Below, piece after piece: positions 49,301 to 58,169 of a DNA stretch of 64,000 nucleotides; positions within the stretch are counted from its first letter, which is position 1, and the number at the start of each line of letters is the position of its first letter. The position numbers and the translations under genes are program-made. Origin of the DNA: an uncultured Pseudomonadota bacterium (GTDB lineage Bacteria; Myxococcota_A; Bradymonadia; Bradymonadales; Bradymonadaceae); NCBI GenBank assembly GCA_913057905.1, contig CAJXPB010000006.1:62001-126000 (forward strand), written 5' to 3'. The notes beneath the pieces were generated by a model. That model had not been told where the DNA came from, did no database searches, and saw only the letters and a program-made list of their open reading frames with translations.

Positions 49301-50029
49301 GACCTCGACTACCGACGCGTCGACGAGGCCGCCGACCTCGAAGAGTGGCGCTCCCACCCCAGGGTCTCGCGCATCGTGGAGTCGACGGCCGCGCGTTACG
49401 GTCTGGAAGAATTCCAGGAGGAACTCGAGGCGCTCGTCTGGCGCGGGCTTACGTCACCGGTCGAGACGAAAGGCGTATCGATCCCGTCGATCGCGGGGAC
49501 CGACCGCCAGTCGATGGAGCTCGAATTCTGGTATCCGATTCCCGGAACCTCGGCCGCAACGCTCGAGGAACTGGTCGAAGCACCGGACTCGACCTCGCGT
49601 GGCCGGGGCGATGGCTACCTGCGCGGTTTCATCGACCTCGTCTTTGAATGGGACGGGCGGCTCTACATCGCCGACTGGAAGACCGATACCCGACGCGGCG
49701 AGGACGCCTACACGCCTGCCGACGTCGAGTCGGTCGTCGACGAACGCTATTCGATTCAATCGACCTTCTACGCCACGGCCGCCGCGCGACTGGTCGCGCG
49801 TTCGGTCACCAGCCGCGACGCATTCGAGGAGACCTTCGGAGGCTTCATGTACCTGTTCGCACGCGGGATGGGGCCCGGCGAAGATGGAGCATCCCCCGGG
49901 GTCTACTTCCAGCAACCCGACTTCGACGAACTGATCGCTCTGGAGAAGCGCACGGGAGAGATGGTCGCAAACAAGATATCCAAGCACCGAGACTACATCG
50001 CCGAGGGCCGATACGACCGATGGAGATGA
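46355..50029 (+). CDS. recB: Exodeoxyribonuclease V beta subunit (RecB), helicase-nuclease
   Basis: 1224 aa. SF1A helicase: Walker A ASAGTGKTFVL (about residue 28), FTERATAELVERVR, ALVDEFQDTDSVQWEIF as motif II, GDPKQAIYGFRGAD as motif III, DNYRSTPELI, MTMHKAKGLSAPVVF and LLYVAMTRP as motif VI. The C-terminal PD-(D/E)xK nuclease has GFIDLVFEWDG...YIADWKTDTR, with the Asp and DxK catalytic residues (GFIDLVF and ADWKTD) in place. It lies 26 bp after recC and ends 3 bp before recD. Complete length for the family. Confidence 0.96.
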   Translation: MDDPILAQKPDTLAEIPTDTSSVVQASAGTGKTFVLEHLIVELVLEEEISISNILVVTFTERATAELVERVRAIFQRLLDQTESDAKPDEPHWKLDAAKKRRLREALFSFDRAPIHTIHGFCHRILSEHAFSNQQPFEQELVEFDTLFDQAFHRALRQDFTASVARSLVLEAFVHEKSLSSLRSTLREAVRTSDAIEPTENFQAFEANLKDISAEISALGPMLAEMREVFDEVGAQGKINGNKEDKANRQLDGLIKAVEAFKKEGIEDFWRTLNAGCDADNPFDYLANPSIFNKSHRDLYDESWVERLEELVDFNFEPLPLVLDEFVDLVEARLVEIKAEEGVFTYDDMLEYVDEAVQDSDELVQTLRDEYEFALVDEFQDTDSVQWEIFKRLFVDSGSHNPCTLIGDPKQAIYGFRGADVQTYYRAVQYVVKNAPVGTSVETQLPDNYRSTPELIDAYNTIFDPGEESSFFRTDNNNYAQAVGAGFDEKELLDGDGQEVAPVVVTQVEADGEEDEEVSSNGFQGAIFKSWSEEIARLTKEGRAPENELKIRETSDDDFETVEPSDIFVLTRSKRQGDDFAEYLREAGVPYAFYKREGLFETPEAHDWLELLRAVERPGSNSRRLKAWSTPFFEVGLGRAAEIRDAVDEDHPLVKRLETWHESAESGRIGQLVHRVLDDSGILRREIFKRHSERELTNYEHLGETFVDWAQTDDLSLADIISRLAQYVDGEGSPGGHEGDLQRLETDEQAVQIMTMHKAKGLSAPVVFIYGGFGRSWRGAQRYYEKEDPVLFFGSKTERSDPIEAYAVEEDERLLYVAMTRPEGRMYVPYANPEDRGDKLTRAKSPMGPLVERLDDIVGAETPSGFDIQRVYEDDSPPPSSAGPIEEESPRPAMDELTVDIESGLDVDDASFGKLRAHRRLFVESYKSVDSWSGHANESEQSNESLALDERAEPEDEALMEDEPSGPPPGQTTGLCVHELFEDLDYRRVDEAADLEEWRSHPRVSRIVESTAARYGLEEFQEELEALVWRGLTSPVETKGVSIPSIAGTDRQSMELEFWYPIPGTSAATLEELVEAPDSTSRGRGDGYLRGFIDLVFEWDGRLYIADWKTDTRRGEDAYTPADVESVVDERYSIQSTFYATAAARLVARSVTSRDAFEETFGGFMYLFARGMGPGEDGASPGVYFQQPDFDELIALEKRTGEMVANKISKHRDYIAEGRYDRWR

Positions 50030-50031
50030 AG

Positions 50032-52074
50032 ATGACGACACCCACGCAAGCATGGAAGACGCGTCGCGACGAGAAGCTGGGAAGCTTTGTCGACTTCGAC
50101 CGACTTCAAGAGGCCGTCGAAGAGGGCGAACTGGAGCACAGCGATGCCGTCTTCGCCATGGAGCTGACCCGCCGAACGGATCTATCAACTACAGACCGGC
50201 GGGCCTTCTTCATCGCAGTGCTCGCCAACTTCGTCTCACGGCGACGCGGCAGCGTGCGCCTCGACTTGACGGGCCACAAAACGGGCGCTCTGTCGGCGGA
50301 ACTCGAAGACCTGCTGCCGACCTACATCAAATCGGAGGACGGCTCCGAACTCGCAGACCGGATCGGCTCGGTCTTCGGCGGAGACATCGACTCCGAACTC
50401 GTGGGCGGCCCGGACGACTACAACCCGCTGGTCGTCGACGACGGCCAACTCTACCGCCACGCCGACCTCGTCGAAGAAAAGCGGCTCGCCGACGCACTCT
50501 CAAAGCGGATCGACGCGTCGTGGCGCGGATCGACGTGGCCCACGAATGCAGAATTTGGCCGCGACCAGGTCTCAGCCGCGCTGGAACGCGCCGTCGGCAC
50601 GGGTGAACCCACACCGACCCCCGAACAACAGTACGCCATCGCCACGGCCGCGACGTCGGATCTGTCGGTCATCACGGGCGGCCCTGGAACCGGCAAAACG
50701 TCACTGATCGTCTCGCTGTTGCGCCTGCTGGCCGCCCTCGACGTCGGACCCGAAGACGTCGCACTGGCCGCACCGACCGGAAAGGCCGCAGACCGACTCG
50801 GCGCGGCCATCGACGGCCAACTCGTCGCTGACTCCGACCTCGATGCCCAGATAGCCGAGCAGCTCCAGGATCCGTCGACTATCCACCGTCTGCTCGGCTA
50901 TTCGGAGCGAAGTCGGGATTTCTATCACGACGCCTTCCGGCCCCTGCCACACAGGTACATCATCGTCGACGAGGCCTCGATGATCGACCTGGCGCTGATG
51001 GACCGGCTTGTCGCGGCGGTGGACGAAGGCGCTCGACTCGTTCTCGTTGGAGATGCCGACCAGTTGCCCGCCGTCGGTTCCGGAGCGGTCTTTCGAGACC
51101 TCGTCCCCAGCCAGGTCCACACTCAGACGCCACGGCGGGATATGCTAGTCGGCGCCCCCATCGACGCGGTGGCATCGACAGAGCCGATGGCGGCGCAGTC
51201 GATGCGGCTGACCACCAACTTCCGCATGCGCGAAGGCGACCCGGCGGGAAGCAACGTCCTGAGCGTGGCCCAGGCCGTGCGCGACGGAGGCCGAGGCCTG
51301 GAGTTCGGTGATGGTCAGGGCGAGGGTGTGGTCACCCGCCGAACCGCCTTCGATACGCTCGAATTCGAAGGAGCCGAAATCCTGACAGGCACCTCGGGCG
51401 ACTGGATCGAAGGCTGGTACGACCGACTCATCGCCGGCGAGGTCCTGAAGAAGGCTGACTGGCAGTCGCCGCTCGACTTCCAAAACGGGTCTCCCACGGA
51501 GTCGACGCAGGCCAGGCTCGATGCGCTCTTTGATGCCTACGAGACCTATCAGCTCCTGGGTGTGACTCGACGTAGACCGCGGGGAGTCGAAAACCTCGAT
51601 GCACAACTCCACCGCCTCCACGTCTCACGGTTGGACGGTTACAAACCGGACCTCGCCCTCGGCGAGCCCGTGATGATGACCCGAAACGACTATGAACGAA
51701 ATCTCTTCAACGGCGACCGCGGGCTCATTCTGAACGTCCGAGACAACGCCACTGGCCGGGAGAGCCGCCGGGCCGTGTTTCCTACACGCGAAGGCTACAC
51801 GTCGTTCGCCATCCAACCCCTCAAGGCACATCTGGACCACGCCTGGGCGCTCACCGTTCACAAATCTCAGGGCTCGGAGTACGACTCCGTCGGCATCGTC
51901 CTACCCAGCACACCGATCCCTCTGGCGACCCGCGAACTCCTCTACACCGGAATCACTCGCGCCCGTCACTCGGTAACCTTCTTCGGCCGACCCCAGCTTG
52001 TCTACGACGCAGCCGCACGCAGCGATGACCGCAACACCGGCCTCGTCGAACGACTTGAACGAGCTGTCCGTTAA
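50032..52074 (+). CDS. recD: Exodeoxyribonuclease V alpha subunit (RecD), 5'-3' helicase
   Basis: 680 aa from ATG 50032, preferred because GGAG lies 6 nt before it; ATGs at 50020 and 50026 would overlap the recB stop. Walker A GGPGTGKTSLI near residue 220, AAPTGKAADRL, VDEASMIDLALMD as motif II, GDADQLPAVGSGAVF, WALTVHKSQGSEYDSV and LYTGITRAR are standard RecD. The N-terminal domain carries the usual RecB contact region (FVDFDRLQEAVEEGEL). Last enzyme gene of the operon; a small antitoxin-like gene starts 95 bp downstream. Confidence 0.95.
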   Translation: MTTPTQAWKTRRDEKLGSFVDFDRLQEAVEEGELEHSDAVFAMELTRRTDLSTTDRRAFFIAVLANFVSRRRGSVRLDLTGHKTGALSAELEDLLPTYIKSEDGSELADRIGSVFGGDIDSELVGGPDDYNPLVVDDGQLYRHADLVEEKRLADALSKRIDASWRGSTWPTNAEFGRDQVSAALERAVGTGEPTPTPEQQYAIATAATSDLSVITGGPGTGKTSLIVSLLRLLAALDVGPEDVALAAPTGKAADRLGAAIDGQLVADSDLDAQIAEQLQDPSTIHRLLGYSERSRDFYHDAFRPLPHRYIIVDEASMIDLALMDRLVAAVDEGARLVLVGDADQLPAVGSGAVFRDLVPSQVHTQTPRRDMLVGAPIDAVASTEPMAAQSMRLTTNFRMREGDPAGSNVLSVAQAVRDGGRGLEFGDGQGEGVVTRRTAFDTLEFEGAEILTGTSGDWIEGWYDRLIAGEVLKKADWQSPLDFQNGSPTESTQARLDALFDAYETYQLLGVTRRRPRGVENLDAQLHRLHVSRLDGYKPDLALGEPVMMTRNDYERNLFNGDRGLILNVRDNATGRESRRAVFPTREGYTSFAIQPLKAHLDHAWALTVHKSQGSEYDSVGIVLPSTPIPLATRELLYTGITRARHSVTFFGRPQLVYDAAARSDDRNTGLVERLERAVR

Positions 52075-52168
52075 TGGAAAGACGACCGAACTCAGCGGAA
52101 ATGGAGAGATAAGCCAAGATGTTGTATTCTCTGACGGCGGTTCACTCATACGCATGATTCGAGAAACC

Positions 52169-52396
52169 ATGAGCTCAGCACCTGAAGACATCGAGGCGGC
52201 CGTTCTCGCACTTCCACGCGACGAACGTGCGAAACTTGCGGAACGAATTGTCGAGAGCTTGGCCGACGACCCATCCATCGGAGATTCGTGGCTGGAAGAA
52301 GCCCGCCGCAGACTAGAGGAATTCCGAGACGGCGCGGTCGATTCTGTTTCAGCCGAGAACGTCTTAGACGAAGCTTGGAAGAGAGTCAGTAGTTGA
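52169..52396 (+). CDS. Putative addiction-module antitoxin (PF09720-like), no toxin partner
   Basis: 75 aa from ATG 52169 (ATG 52154 is possible). LPRDERAKLAERIVESLADD and a tail ENVLDEAWKRV are typical of the short TIGR02574-type antitoxins usually followed directly by a RelE/ParE toxin. Here the next gene, 13 bp on, is a convergent GST, so no toxin is encoded in this place. It may be an orphan antitoxin or a decayed locus. Confidence 0.7.
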   Translation: MSSAPEDIEAAVLALPRDERAKLAERIVESLADDPSIGDSWLEEARRRLEEFRDGAVDSVSAENVLDEAWKRVSS

Positions 52397-52409
52397 AGAA
52401 TCTTGTGAA

Positions 52410-52988
52410 TCACCCGCCCATCGAGGGCGCACTCGGTCGAGCGAGCAGTCGGTCCGTGTAGTCCTCTAGCGCCTGGCGATCCGTTGGCCCGTCAAACATC
52501 CGTTTCCAAAAGAGGGTGGCGCCGATCATCAGGTCAGCGGCGGTGAACCAGTCACCGAAGAGCCACGGACCGTCGCCGATTTCCTGCTCAACGACATCCA
52601 AGCAGGTGTCAAAGTCAGTCCATCCACGACTCGCCGAGCCTTCGTCGACCTCCATCAGTTTGTCGCCCATCGCCGGCTCGAATTGCGACGTCGCGTACAC
52701 CATCAGTGAGAGAAATCGGCCGCGTCCCGGATCACCGGGCTGCGGGCCGAGTTCCGCGTCCGGAAACTTTTCGACCAGGTAGAGCGATATCGCCACGCTC
52801 TCGAAGACGCGGTCGTCGCCGTCCACAAGCGCCGGCAGCTTTCCGGCCGGATTGATCTGACGAAACTCCTCGGACTTGTGCTCGCCATTTTCCATGTCGA
52901 CGTGCACGAGGTCGTAGTCGGCGCCGATCTCATCGAGCAGCCACTTGGAATTGACGGCGCGGCTCTTCGGGTTGAAGTATAACTTCAT
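52410..52988 (-). CDS. Glutathione S-transferase family protein
   Basis: 192 aa from ATG 52988 with GGAG 7 nt ahead. Thioredoxin-like N-terminus (KLYFNPKSRAVNSKWLLDE), GSH site INPAGKLPALVDG and FESVAISLYLVEKF, then the all-helical domain with GDWFTAADLMIGATLF. No catalytic Cys or Tyr stands out; Ser9 or Arg10 are candidates. It starts 2 bp after the MBL gene stop, so both form an operon. Confidence 0.9.
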   Translation of the reverse strand: MKLYFNPKSRAVNSKWLLDEIGADYDLVHVDMENGEHKSEEFRQINPAGKLPALVDGDDRVFESVAISLYLVEKFPDAELGPQPGDPGRGRFLSLMVYATSQFEPAMGDKLMEVDEGSASRGWTDFDTCLDVVEQEIGDGPWLFGDWFTAADLMIGATLFWKRMFDGPTDRQALEDYTDRLLARPSAPSMGG

Positions 52989-52989
52989 C

Positions 52990-53925
52990 TTATTCTCCTG
53001 AAGGTGGTGCCGGTACATCGGGCCGGCGCAACATGTATGCCTCGTCTCTCAACTGGTTGTAGACGCCTTCGATATTCAAGTCACGCCACTCGTCGAACAT
53101 CTTCAGGTCCGAATACTTGGAGAGGTCGACCTCACGCTTGATGGTCTTCAACGCCTTTCCCTGCCGCATGCCTTTCAACACCTGCCCGTAGAGCGATTCC
53201 AGGTAGGCGAGATACCTACGAATGTCCTCTTTGTCGCCCATGGCGGCGTGCCCACCGACGAATACCTTAAAGTCCCGCTTTAGGATCTGGCGCGTCGACT
53301 CGATCATCCCGTGGATGTCGTAGCCGGGCAGGTCCTTGTAGGGCGCGCGGTCCAGAACGATCCAATCGACGACGAACATCACTTCCTCGGATCGGACGTG
53401 CATGCTCACCGAGCCCTTGCCGTTGTTCGGGCCGTGGTACGTCAAATCCACGACGTGGCCTCCCAGCCGCAGGGTCATAGAGTCTTCGAAGGTCACATTC
53501 GGGAGGTGCGTATCGGCCTTGGTCCTGGCCATCGATGCCCGGGCCATTCGGTGCGCCACGAATGTCACGCCCGGCTCCGCAAAGACCTCACCGCCGTACA
53601 CGTGGTCGGGATGACTGTGACTGTAGATGACGTACCGGACCGGTACGTCAAACCGCTCCTCAAGTTCGGCGTCGAGCCAGCGAGCCGCATCCTCGCTGAT
53701 GGGGTCCGTGACGACGATACCCTCGTCAGTCACCAGGACCACGGAGCGGTAGTGGCCGGCGACGAACCGATACACATCACCACGGACTTGCTCGAGCCGA
53801 TACTTGGTCTGCTGATTCGCCTCCGTCGCCGCTTGTGCGGGCTGGGACGTTGCACAGGAGATGCACAGGAAGAGGGCAGACGCTACAAAGAGGGCGATAG
53901 ACCATCGAGGGTGACGCACCGTCAC
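52990..53925 (-). CDS. Exported metallo-beta-lactamase-fold hydrolase
   Basis: 311 aa. Signal peptide with FLCISC, possibly lipidated. The metal-binding motif HSHPDH (HxHxDH) is complete, and later His (GPNNGKGS region lacks His, FVGGHAAM keeps one) and the Asp in VVDWIV fit the other sites. This subgroup resembles the class-B-like MBL proteins annotated as quinoprotein relay or beta-lactamase-related hydrolases. Upstream in an operon with a GST, a pairing seen in thiol or persulfide metabolism, but no dioxygenase signature can be shown. Confidence 0.85.
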   Translation of the reverse strand: MTVRHPRWSIALFVASALFLCISCATSQPAQAATEANQQTKYRLEQVRGDVYRFVAGHYRSVVLVTDEGIVVTDPISEDAARWLDAELEERFDVPVRYVIYSHSHPDHVYGGEVFAEPGVTFVAHRMARASMARTKADTHLPNVTFEDSMTLRLGGHVVDLTYHGPNNGKGSVSMHVRSEEVMFVVDWIVLDRAPYKDLPGYDIHGMIESTRQILKRDFKVFVGGHAAMGDKEDIRRYLAYLESLYGQVLKGMRQGKALKTIKREVDLSKYSDLKMFDEWRDLNIEGVYNQLRDEAYMLRRPDVPAPPSGE

Positions 53926-53960
53926 TCCGGAAATATGAGGATAGGCGTGTCGGAGGGTTA

Positions 53961-54401
53961 TCAGTCCGACAACAACTTCCGCTTCTGCTGTTCGAACTCT
54001 TCGTCCGAGAGCGCGCCGGCTTCCTTGAGGTTGTGAAGCTTCTTAAGCTGGTCGGCGATATCCGTGTTGGACCCCTGGTTGCCCTCGAGGTTCACTGTCA
54101 CATTCTGGCCCATCTGTTGAGGAGATTCGTCGGGCTGATTGCCTCGGCCTGGATGGCCCTTGGGAAGTTGCTGCCGAGCCCCGGAGCCGGAGAGGGCCGA
54201 TTGATTGTACTTCTGGTTGAACTTCTGTGTGTCCATCATGAAGAAACCGATCGCCTCGAAGAAGGCGATGATCCCGGGAATGAACGTCCACGAGAAAATG
54301 AGGTACATGACCCCGGTTCCGGTGTCGCCCAGATAGAACTTGTGGCCGCCGATTCCTCCCAGAAGAAGCGCGATCAGTCCAGCCGTCGTCTTATCCTTCA
54401 T
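53961..54401 (-). CDS. TM2-domain protein with C-terminal SHOCT motif
   Basis: 146 aa. Residues 1-60 are a TM2 domain: KTTAGLIALLLGGIGGHKFYLG with the GGxGGHKFYLG signature, then the second helix (GVMYLIFSWTFIPGIIAFFE). A Gln/Pro/Gly-rich linker leads to a SHOCT domain, IADQLKKLHNLKEAGALSDEEFEQQKRKLL (first and last parts IADQLKKL and FEQQKRKLL). Inner-membrane protein of unknown function. GAGG is 7 nt before the ATG. The preceding gene ends 17 bp upstream. Confidence 0.9.
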   Translation of the reverse strand: MKDKTTAGLIALLLGGIGGHKFYLGDTGTGVMYLIFSWTFIPGIIAFFEAIGFFMMDTQKFNQKYNQSALSGSGARQQLPKGHPGRGNQPDESPQQMGQNVTVNLEGNQGSNTDIADQLKKLHNLKEAGALSDEEFEQQKRKLLSD

Positions 54402-54418
54402 CGGTCAACCTCTATCGC

Positions 54419-55072
54419 TCAATTATCCAATTGTTTCGCTCGTTCCGTCGCGGGAATCGCCTCTTTCGGAAGCGATTCTCCTTCCAGCTCTCCTGTCGAT
54501 GCCGCGCTGTAGACCCAGTGCTCCGTAGTCGAGTCGAGATCCTCGCGTAAGAGGCCCTCCTCGACCCCAGCGGCGAGCGCGCGAACCGTCCGCTCCTCGG
54601 ACCAGTCCAACTTCCGCTGAACGTCGTCGACCTTCCGTTCTCCAGCATCGTCGAGGAGGGCCTGGCGAACCTCTCGGGCATCGTCGAGCAGAGAGGCCCG
54701 ATCGGCGCTTTTCCTTTCCTCGAGCGACCTATTGACGTGTTGAATCAAATACGCCGCTCCTACCGACCAGAGAAGCCACATGAATGCGGGCAGCGAAAAA
54801 TACCATGACCCCGCCACGAAGATCATCGCGAAGAGACCGGCCGAAAGCACGGCACTTCCGGCACCTACAATTTTTACCAAGCCGCGATGCTCGTCGGTCC
54901 ACTCGATCAACGAGGGATTCTCCTCGGCATCGGCCTCCGCGGGCAGCTCCCGGTCTAGGTCCCCGGATTCGTCATGCTGCTGGAGGGCGCCCGCCGAGTC
55001 GTCAGAATCCTCCGAATCAAAGGAGATTCCCGACTCGGAATCCATCTCGATGTCGCCGACCTTCATTTTCAT
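54419..55072 (-). CDS. Unknown membrane-anchored acidic protein
   Basis: 217 aa. The first 65 residues are strongly acidic (Ser/Asp/Glu), then two membrane helices (about 68-110), then a cytosolic helical domain including DDVQRKLDWSEERTVRALAAGVEEGLL (part: KLDWSEERTVRALAAG), which looks like a winged-helix or DUF-type segment. In-frame ATG two codons in (55066) is possible. Same strand as the TM2-SHOCT gene and probably its operon partner. No family recognised. Confidence 0.7.
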   Translation of the reverse strand: MKMKVGDIEMDSESGISFDSEDSDDSAGALQQHDESGDLDRELPAEADAEENPSLIEWTDEHRGLVKIVGAGSAVLSAGLFAMIFVAGSWYFSLPAFMWLLWSVGAAYLIQHVNRSLEERKSADRASLLDDAREVRQALLDDAGERKVDDVQRKLDWSEERTVRALAAGVEEGLLREDLDSTTEHWVYSAASTGELEGESLPKEAIPATERAKQLDN

Positions 55073-55149
55073 GGATCGATCCCGAAAATCCCGCAGACGT
55101 ACCAGTCACTGTACGAATATACGAAAGACAACAGACGCCCCTGTGGGTG

Positions 55150-55503
55150 TCAAGCATCGCCGATCCACCCCAGATGCGTGTGTTTGAAATCGTCGGGGTA
55201 CTTCAACCCGTAGCCCAACATTCGGTCCATGTTCGAGTGGGTGAACAGAATGACCGCGGCAACCTGCAGGGCGAAGACGTCGAAATACCAACCGAGGATT
55301 CCGACCAAGACCGCCATCGCGATGTTGTGGGCGAGGTTGTAACTGATGGCACCGATTCGAGAACTGGCCAGGTAGCCGACCATCGAGACGTCGGGCACGA
55401 GGATCAACCCCCAGAACCACCACCATGAGATACCCAGCGACTGGAATGCGTAAAGGCCGAGGGCAAAAAGCAGTGCGTGTTCGATTTTTAGCTGCGTGTT
55501 CAT
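55150..55503 (-). CDS. DUF4260 family membrane protein
   Basis: 117 aa with three or four membrane helices. The C-terminus, MLGYGLKYPDDFKHTHLGWIG, is shared by DUF4260 proteins (core GLKYPD.FK.THLG). Such proteins have no known function. Starts with a short MNTQLKIEHALLF lead, no cleavable signal. The gap to the next gene downstream (77 bp) holds no visible feature. Confidence 0.88.
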   Translation of the reverse strand: MNTQLKIEHALLFALGLYAFQSLGISWWWFWGLILVPDVSMVGYLASSRIGAISYNLAHNIAMAVLVGILGWYFDVFALQVAAVILFTHSNMDRMLGYGLKYPDDFKHTHLGWIGDA

Positions 55504-55539
55504 GGGCGACTCATCAGAAATAGTGGGGTTCGCTTCTAC

Positions 55540-56541
55540 CTACACCAGAAATCGTTCCACCGGCCAGCGCGGCGTATGGTCGCCTTCCTGGCGCGGGTAG
55601 CCGATCCGGAACATGTGCTGTGGACGCACCTCTTTCAGGTCTGCGGCCTGTCGGAGGTCGTCGTGAAAGTCAGGTACTTCGAGGATCTGGCTCATCGGAT
55701 GGGTGGCGGCCCCATCGGATGTGGCGACGAGTGCGAGACGCTCGTAGAGCTCACCGACTCTCACCTGGGTAGTGGGGTCTTCGTCCCAGGTCGTCAGGAT
55801 CCCGACCAACGGGGCATCGCGGAGTAGCTGCGCGTTGTTGGCTCCCTCGCGGCTGCCGAGGTCGAAGTTTTTGACGACCCACTGACCGATCTTGGCCTTC
55901 GCCCATCCGTCGCCGAGGGCCCCGGCGCCGATCCATTCACCGAGCTCTTCGCGGTAGGAGCGATCGTCCATCAGGCGTTCATCCGCGGACTTCTGCAACT
56001 CGGCGATGGCATCGAGGACCTCCCGATCCCGAATCAGGACGAGCTCGACATCCGCGTCGGTCGACGCCGCCATCAGTCGGTCGACGGTCTTCCAGGAGAC
56101 GGTTCGGTCCTTGAACTTACCTCGATGCGAACGTCGATCCGTGATGGCAGAGAACAGGGTCCGGTGACGGTCGGAATCCCTCGTCTGGTCGGACTTTAGA
56201 TGAATCGTCACGACCGGGCTGGTCCCCTCCACCGCGTAGTCGACCTGCGGGCTCAGGCCGAAACATGCCGCGGCGATGCGAAGATTCTCCACCGCGCATC
56301 CGATGCTGATGTGCAATTCCCGTCGGTCGGCGTCGGCGACCTTCAGCCATCGACTCTCGTCGACCCGCACATGAATCGCGTCATCTTCAACCTCAAAAGC
56401 CCATGGCTGTGAATTGTGGCTCGACGGCGCCAGAATAGCCCAGTCCAACAACGCCCGTCCCTGCTCTTCGATCGAGCCGGCCTCCGGAAACGCGTGTGGA
56501 CTGGTGTTCCAGACATCCCTCGTCAGGGCATAATCACTCAT
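55540..56541 (-). CDS. Nitroreductase-fold (Acg-like) flavoprotein
   Basis: 333 aa from ATG 56541 (AGGTG 5 nt ahead). The start contains ILAPSSHNSQPW, the FMN-binding signature of the Acg/TagF-type nitroreductase family; RRSHRGKF continues it. The end (EVRPQHMFRIGYPRQ) is a typical C-terminal strand. M. tuberculosis Acg proteins bind FMN but lack reductase activity and may store the cofactor, so activity here is unproven. Cytoplasmic. Confidence 0.85.
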   Translation of the reverse strand: MSDYALTRDVWNTSPHAFPEAGSIEEQGRALLDWAILAPSSHNSQPWAFEVEDDAIHVRVDESRWLKVADADRRELHISIGCAVENLRIAAACFGLSPQVDYAVEGTSPVVTIHLKSDQTRDSDRHRTLFSAITDRRSHRGKFKDRTVSWKTVDRLMAASTDADVELVLIRDREVLDAIAELQKSADERLMDDRSYREELGEWIGAGALGDGWAKAKIGQWVVKNFDLGSREGANNAQLLRDAPLVGILTTWDEDPTTQVRVGELYERLALVATSDGAATHPMSQILEVPDFHDDLRQAADLKEVRPQHMFRIGYPRQEGDHTPRWPVERFLV

Positions 56542-56630
56542 GGCGACACCTGGGCTTAGGCGGGGGCTTCGGATGTGTACCACTGGCATCCAATATAGGT
56601 ATTGGGCGAAAATCTGCCAGTTACGCTCGT

Positions 56631-58169
56631 CTACTCCCTCGGCAGTTCCACCGGATCCTGCGCGTCGACCAAGGCGTAGGCGGAGATTCCGAGCGCTGTG
56701 GGGGCGTCGGCCAAATAGATCGTGGCGTAGGTGCCTTCGTCGATCGGGCTGAGGTCGAAGTCAAAATTGGAACCGCCGAGGGAAACCCGGAGCTCAGCGA
56801 GGTCCGTGACGGGCCCGACGGATCCGCTGAATGCGTTGGCATATTCGACGGTGACCGGGCCGCGAAGCACATCGCCGGAGGTGTTCAGAAACGAGACGTC
56901 GACGGAAGAGAACGACTCGGTCGTCCAGGCGTGGAACAGGTGGAAGCCGATATTGTCCGGGTCTTGTGATGGGTTGCCGAACCGGGCGGTCTCTCGTGTG
57001 TCGACCGTGCGCAACTGGACCTGCTGGTTTTGGCCATTGCCCGTGATGAAGACCGTCTTGGTCGCCGGGAGTCCCGAGTCTGGAAGGTCCACAGAAAAGG
57101 AGCGCTGCAGCGAAGCCTCGGCTCCAGCGATGTCCACCGAAATGCCGGTACCCGCCGGGAGGCTGTAGAAATCGCTCGCCTCCGAGAAATTGAGGTTCGT
57201 CACGTTCTCTGGTTCTTCACCAATCTCGAGGTCGACTGTTTCGAATCCCTCGGCCGATGCCGCGTGGACGAAGCGCACCCGAGCTCCGGCCTGGAGCAGG
57301 GTCGAGGGTTCGCCGGTACGGACGGGCAAATCCGCCAGGCTTTGGGTTCCCACGACGGAGGGATTGTTCGAGAAGACCGCCAGCCGGAAGCCGGGGCTAC
57401 AGTCACCGCCGCCGACCAATTGTCCGCTCGTGGCAGCAGTCAGCACTCCGCCTCCGAAGGTCGGTTCCACGTCCAGGGGAGGCTGGAGATTGGTGATGAA
57501 GATCCCGTTTCCGGTTCTTATCTCGAAGACATCGGGTTGGCTAAACTGTTCGTATTCTTCGCTGAAAGCGCCGTATTCGACGTCATCATAGAAGACGAAT
57601 TCCTCGAAGGCGTTCGATGGCGACATATCGATGTCTGGCAGGTCCGACGATCCGTTGAACAAAAGTGCGTTCACGGCGTCCCGTCCTGGAGATGTAAGAG
57701 GGTCAGCCCGAACTCTAAGGTCTGGAGTCGACCCATACGCAACCGCCAGATGTCTGGAGTCGGCGTTGAGCTCTATCCCCTCGACAGTTGTCAGAACCTC
57801 GTCCGTTTGAAGCGCACCGTCATCATTGGACTCTGCCCCCGCGAACAGCGCATCCCAGGGAGTGTCTGCTGGGACCGCGAGATAGGGCGTGTAATTTCGG
57901 AACTCGAGGTCGTCGGCCACCAGGATTTTCTGCCCCTGGACACTGGCGTAGACGTCGACGGCCGACAGCGACTGGTCGGGCGCGTTGTGGAACAGTTGAA
58001 GCGTGGCGGTCGGCCCATCGAACCCGACATCCGGGCCGACCTCTTGGCGGGCATCCCGCTCGTCCGTATTGAACGAAAAGTCGGAGGGCCGTCGGTCTTC
58101 GGCGCATGAGACCGCGGCGACGAGAACCGCGACGAACAGTGCGGCACATCGCAGTCTATTCGATGGCAT
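56631..58169 (-). CDS. DUF4397-domain lipoprotein
   Basis: 512 aa from ATG 58169 (GGAG 6 nt upstream). Signal peptide with AAVSC lipobox-like end. Repeated DUF4397 modules, each with a [LV]HA or FHNAP start and a VDV strand: LQLFHNAPDQSLSAVDVY (near 48), VRFVHAASAEGFETVDLEIG (near 285) and HLFHAWTTESFSSVDVSFL (near 405). Three beta-sandwich units give an extended surface protein, consistent with adhesin or matrix function. No catalytic motif. Confidence 0.82.
   Translation of the reverse strand: MPSNRLRCAALFVAVLVAAVSCAEDRRPSDFSFNTDERDARQEVGPDVGFDGPTATLQLFHNAPDQSLSAVDVYASVQGQKILVADDLEFRNYTPYLAVPADTPWDALFAGAESNDDGALQTDEVLTTVEGIELNADSRHLAVAYGSTPDLRVRADPLTSPGRDAVNALLFNGSSDLPDIDMSPSNAFEEFVFYDDVEYGAFSEEYEQFSQPDVFEIRTGNGIFITNLQPPLDVEPTFGGGVLTAATSGQLVGGGDCSPGFRLAVFSNNPSVVGTQSLADLPVRTGEPSTLLQAGARVRFVHAASAEGFETVDLEIGEEPENVTNLNFSEASDFYSLPAGTGISVDIAGAEASLQRSFSVDLPDSGLPATKTVFITGNGQNQQVQLRTVDTRETARFGNPSQDPDNIGFHLFHAWTTESFSSVDVSFLNTSGDVLRGPVTVEYANAFSGSVGPVTDLAELRVSLGGSNFDFDLSPIDEGTYATIYLADAPTALGISAYALVDAQDPVELPRE

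Noticed and set aside
52397-52409. RelE/ParE toxin partner expected after the antitoxin-like gene
   Set aside because: Only 13 bp separate it from the convergent GST gene; no toxin frame is present on either strand nearby.
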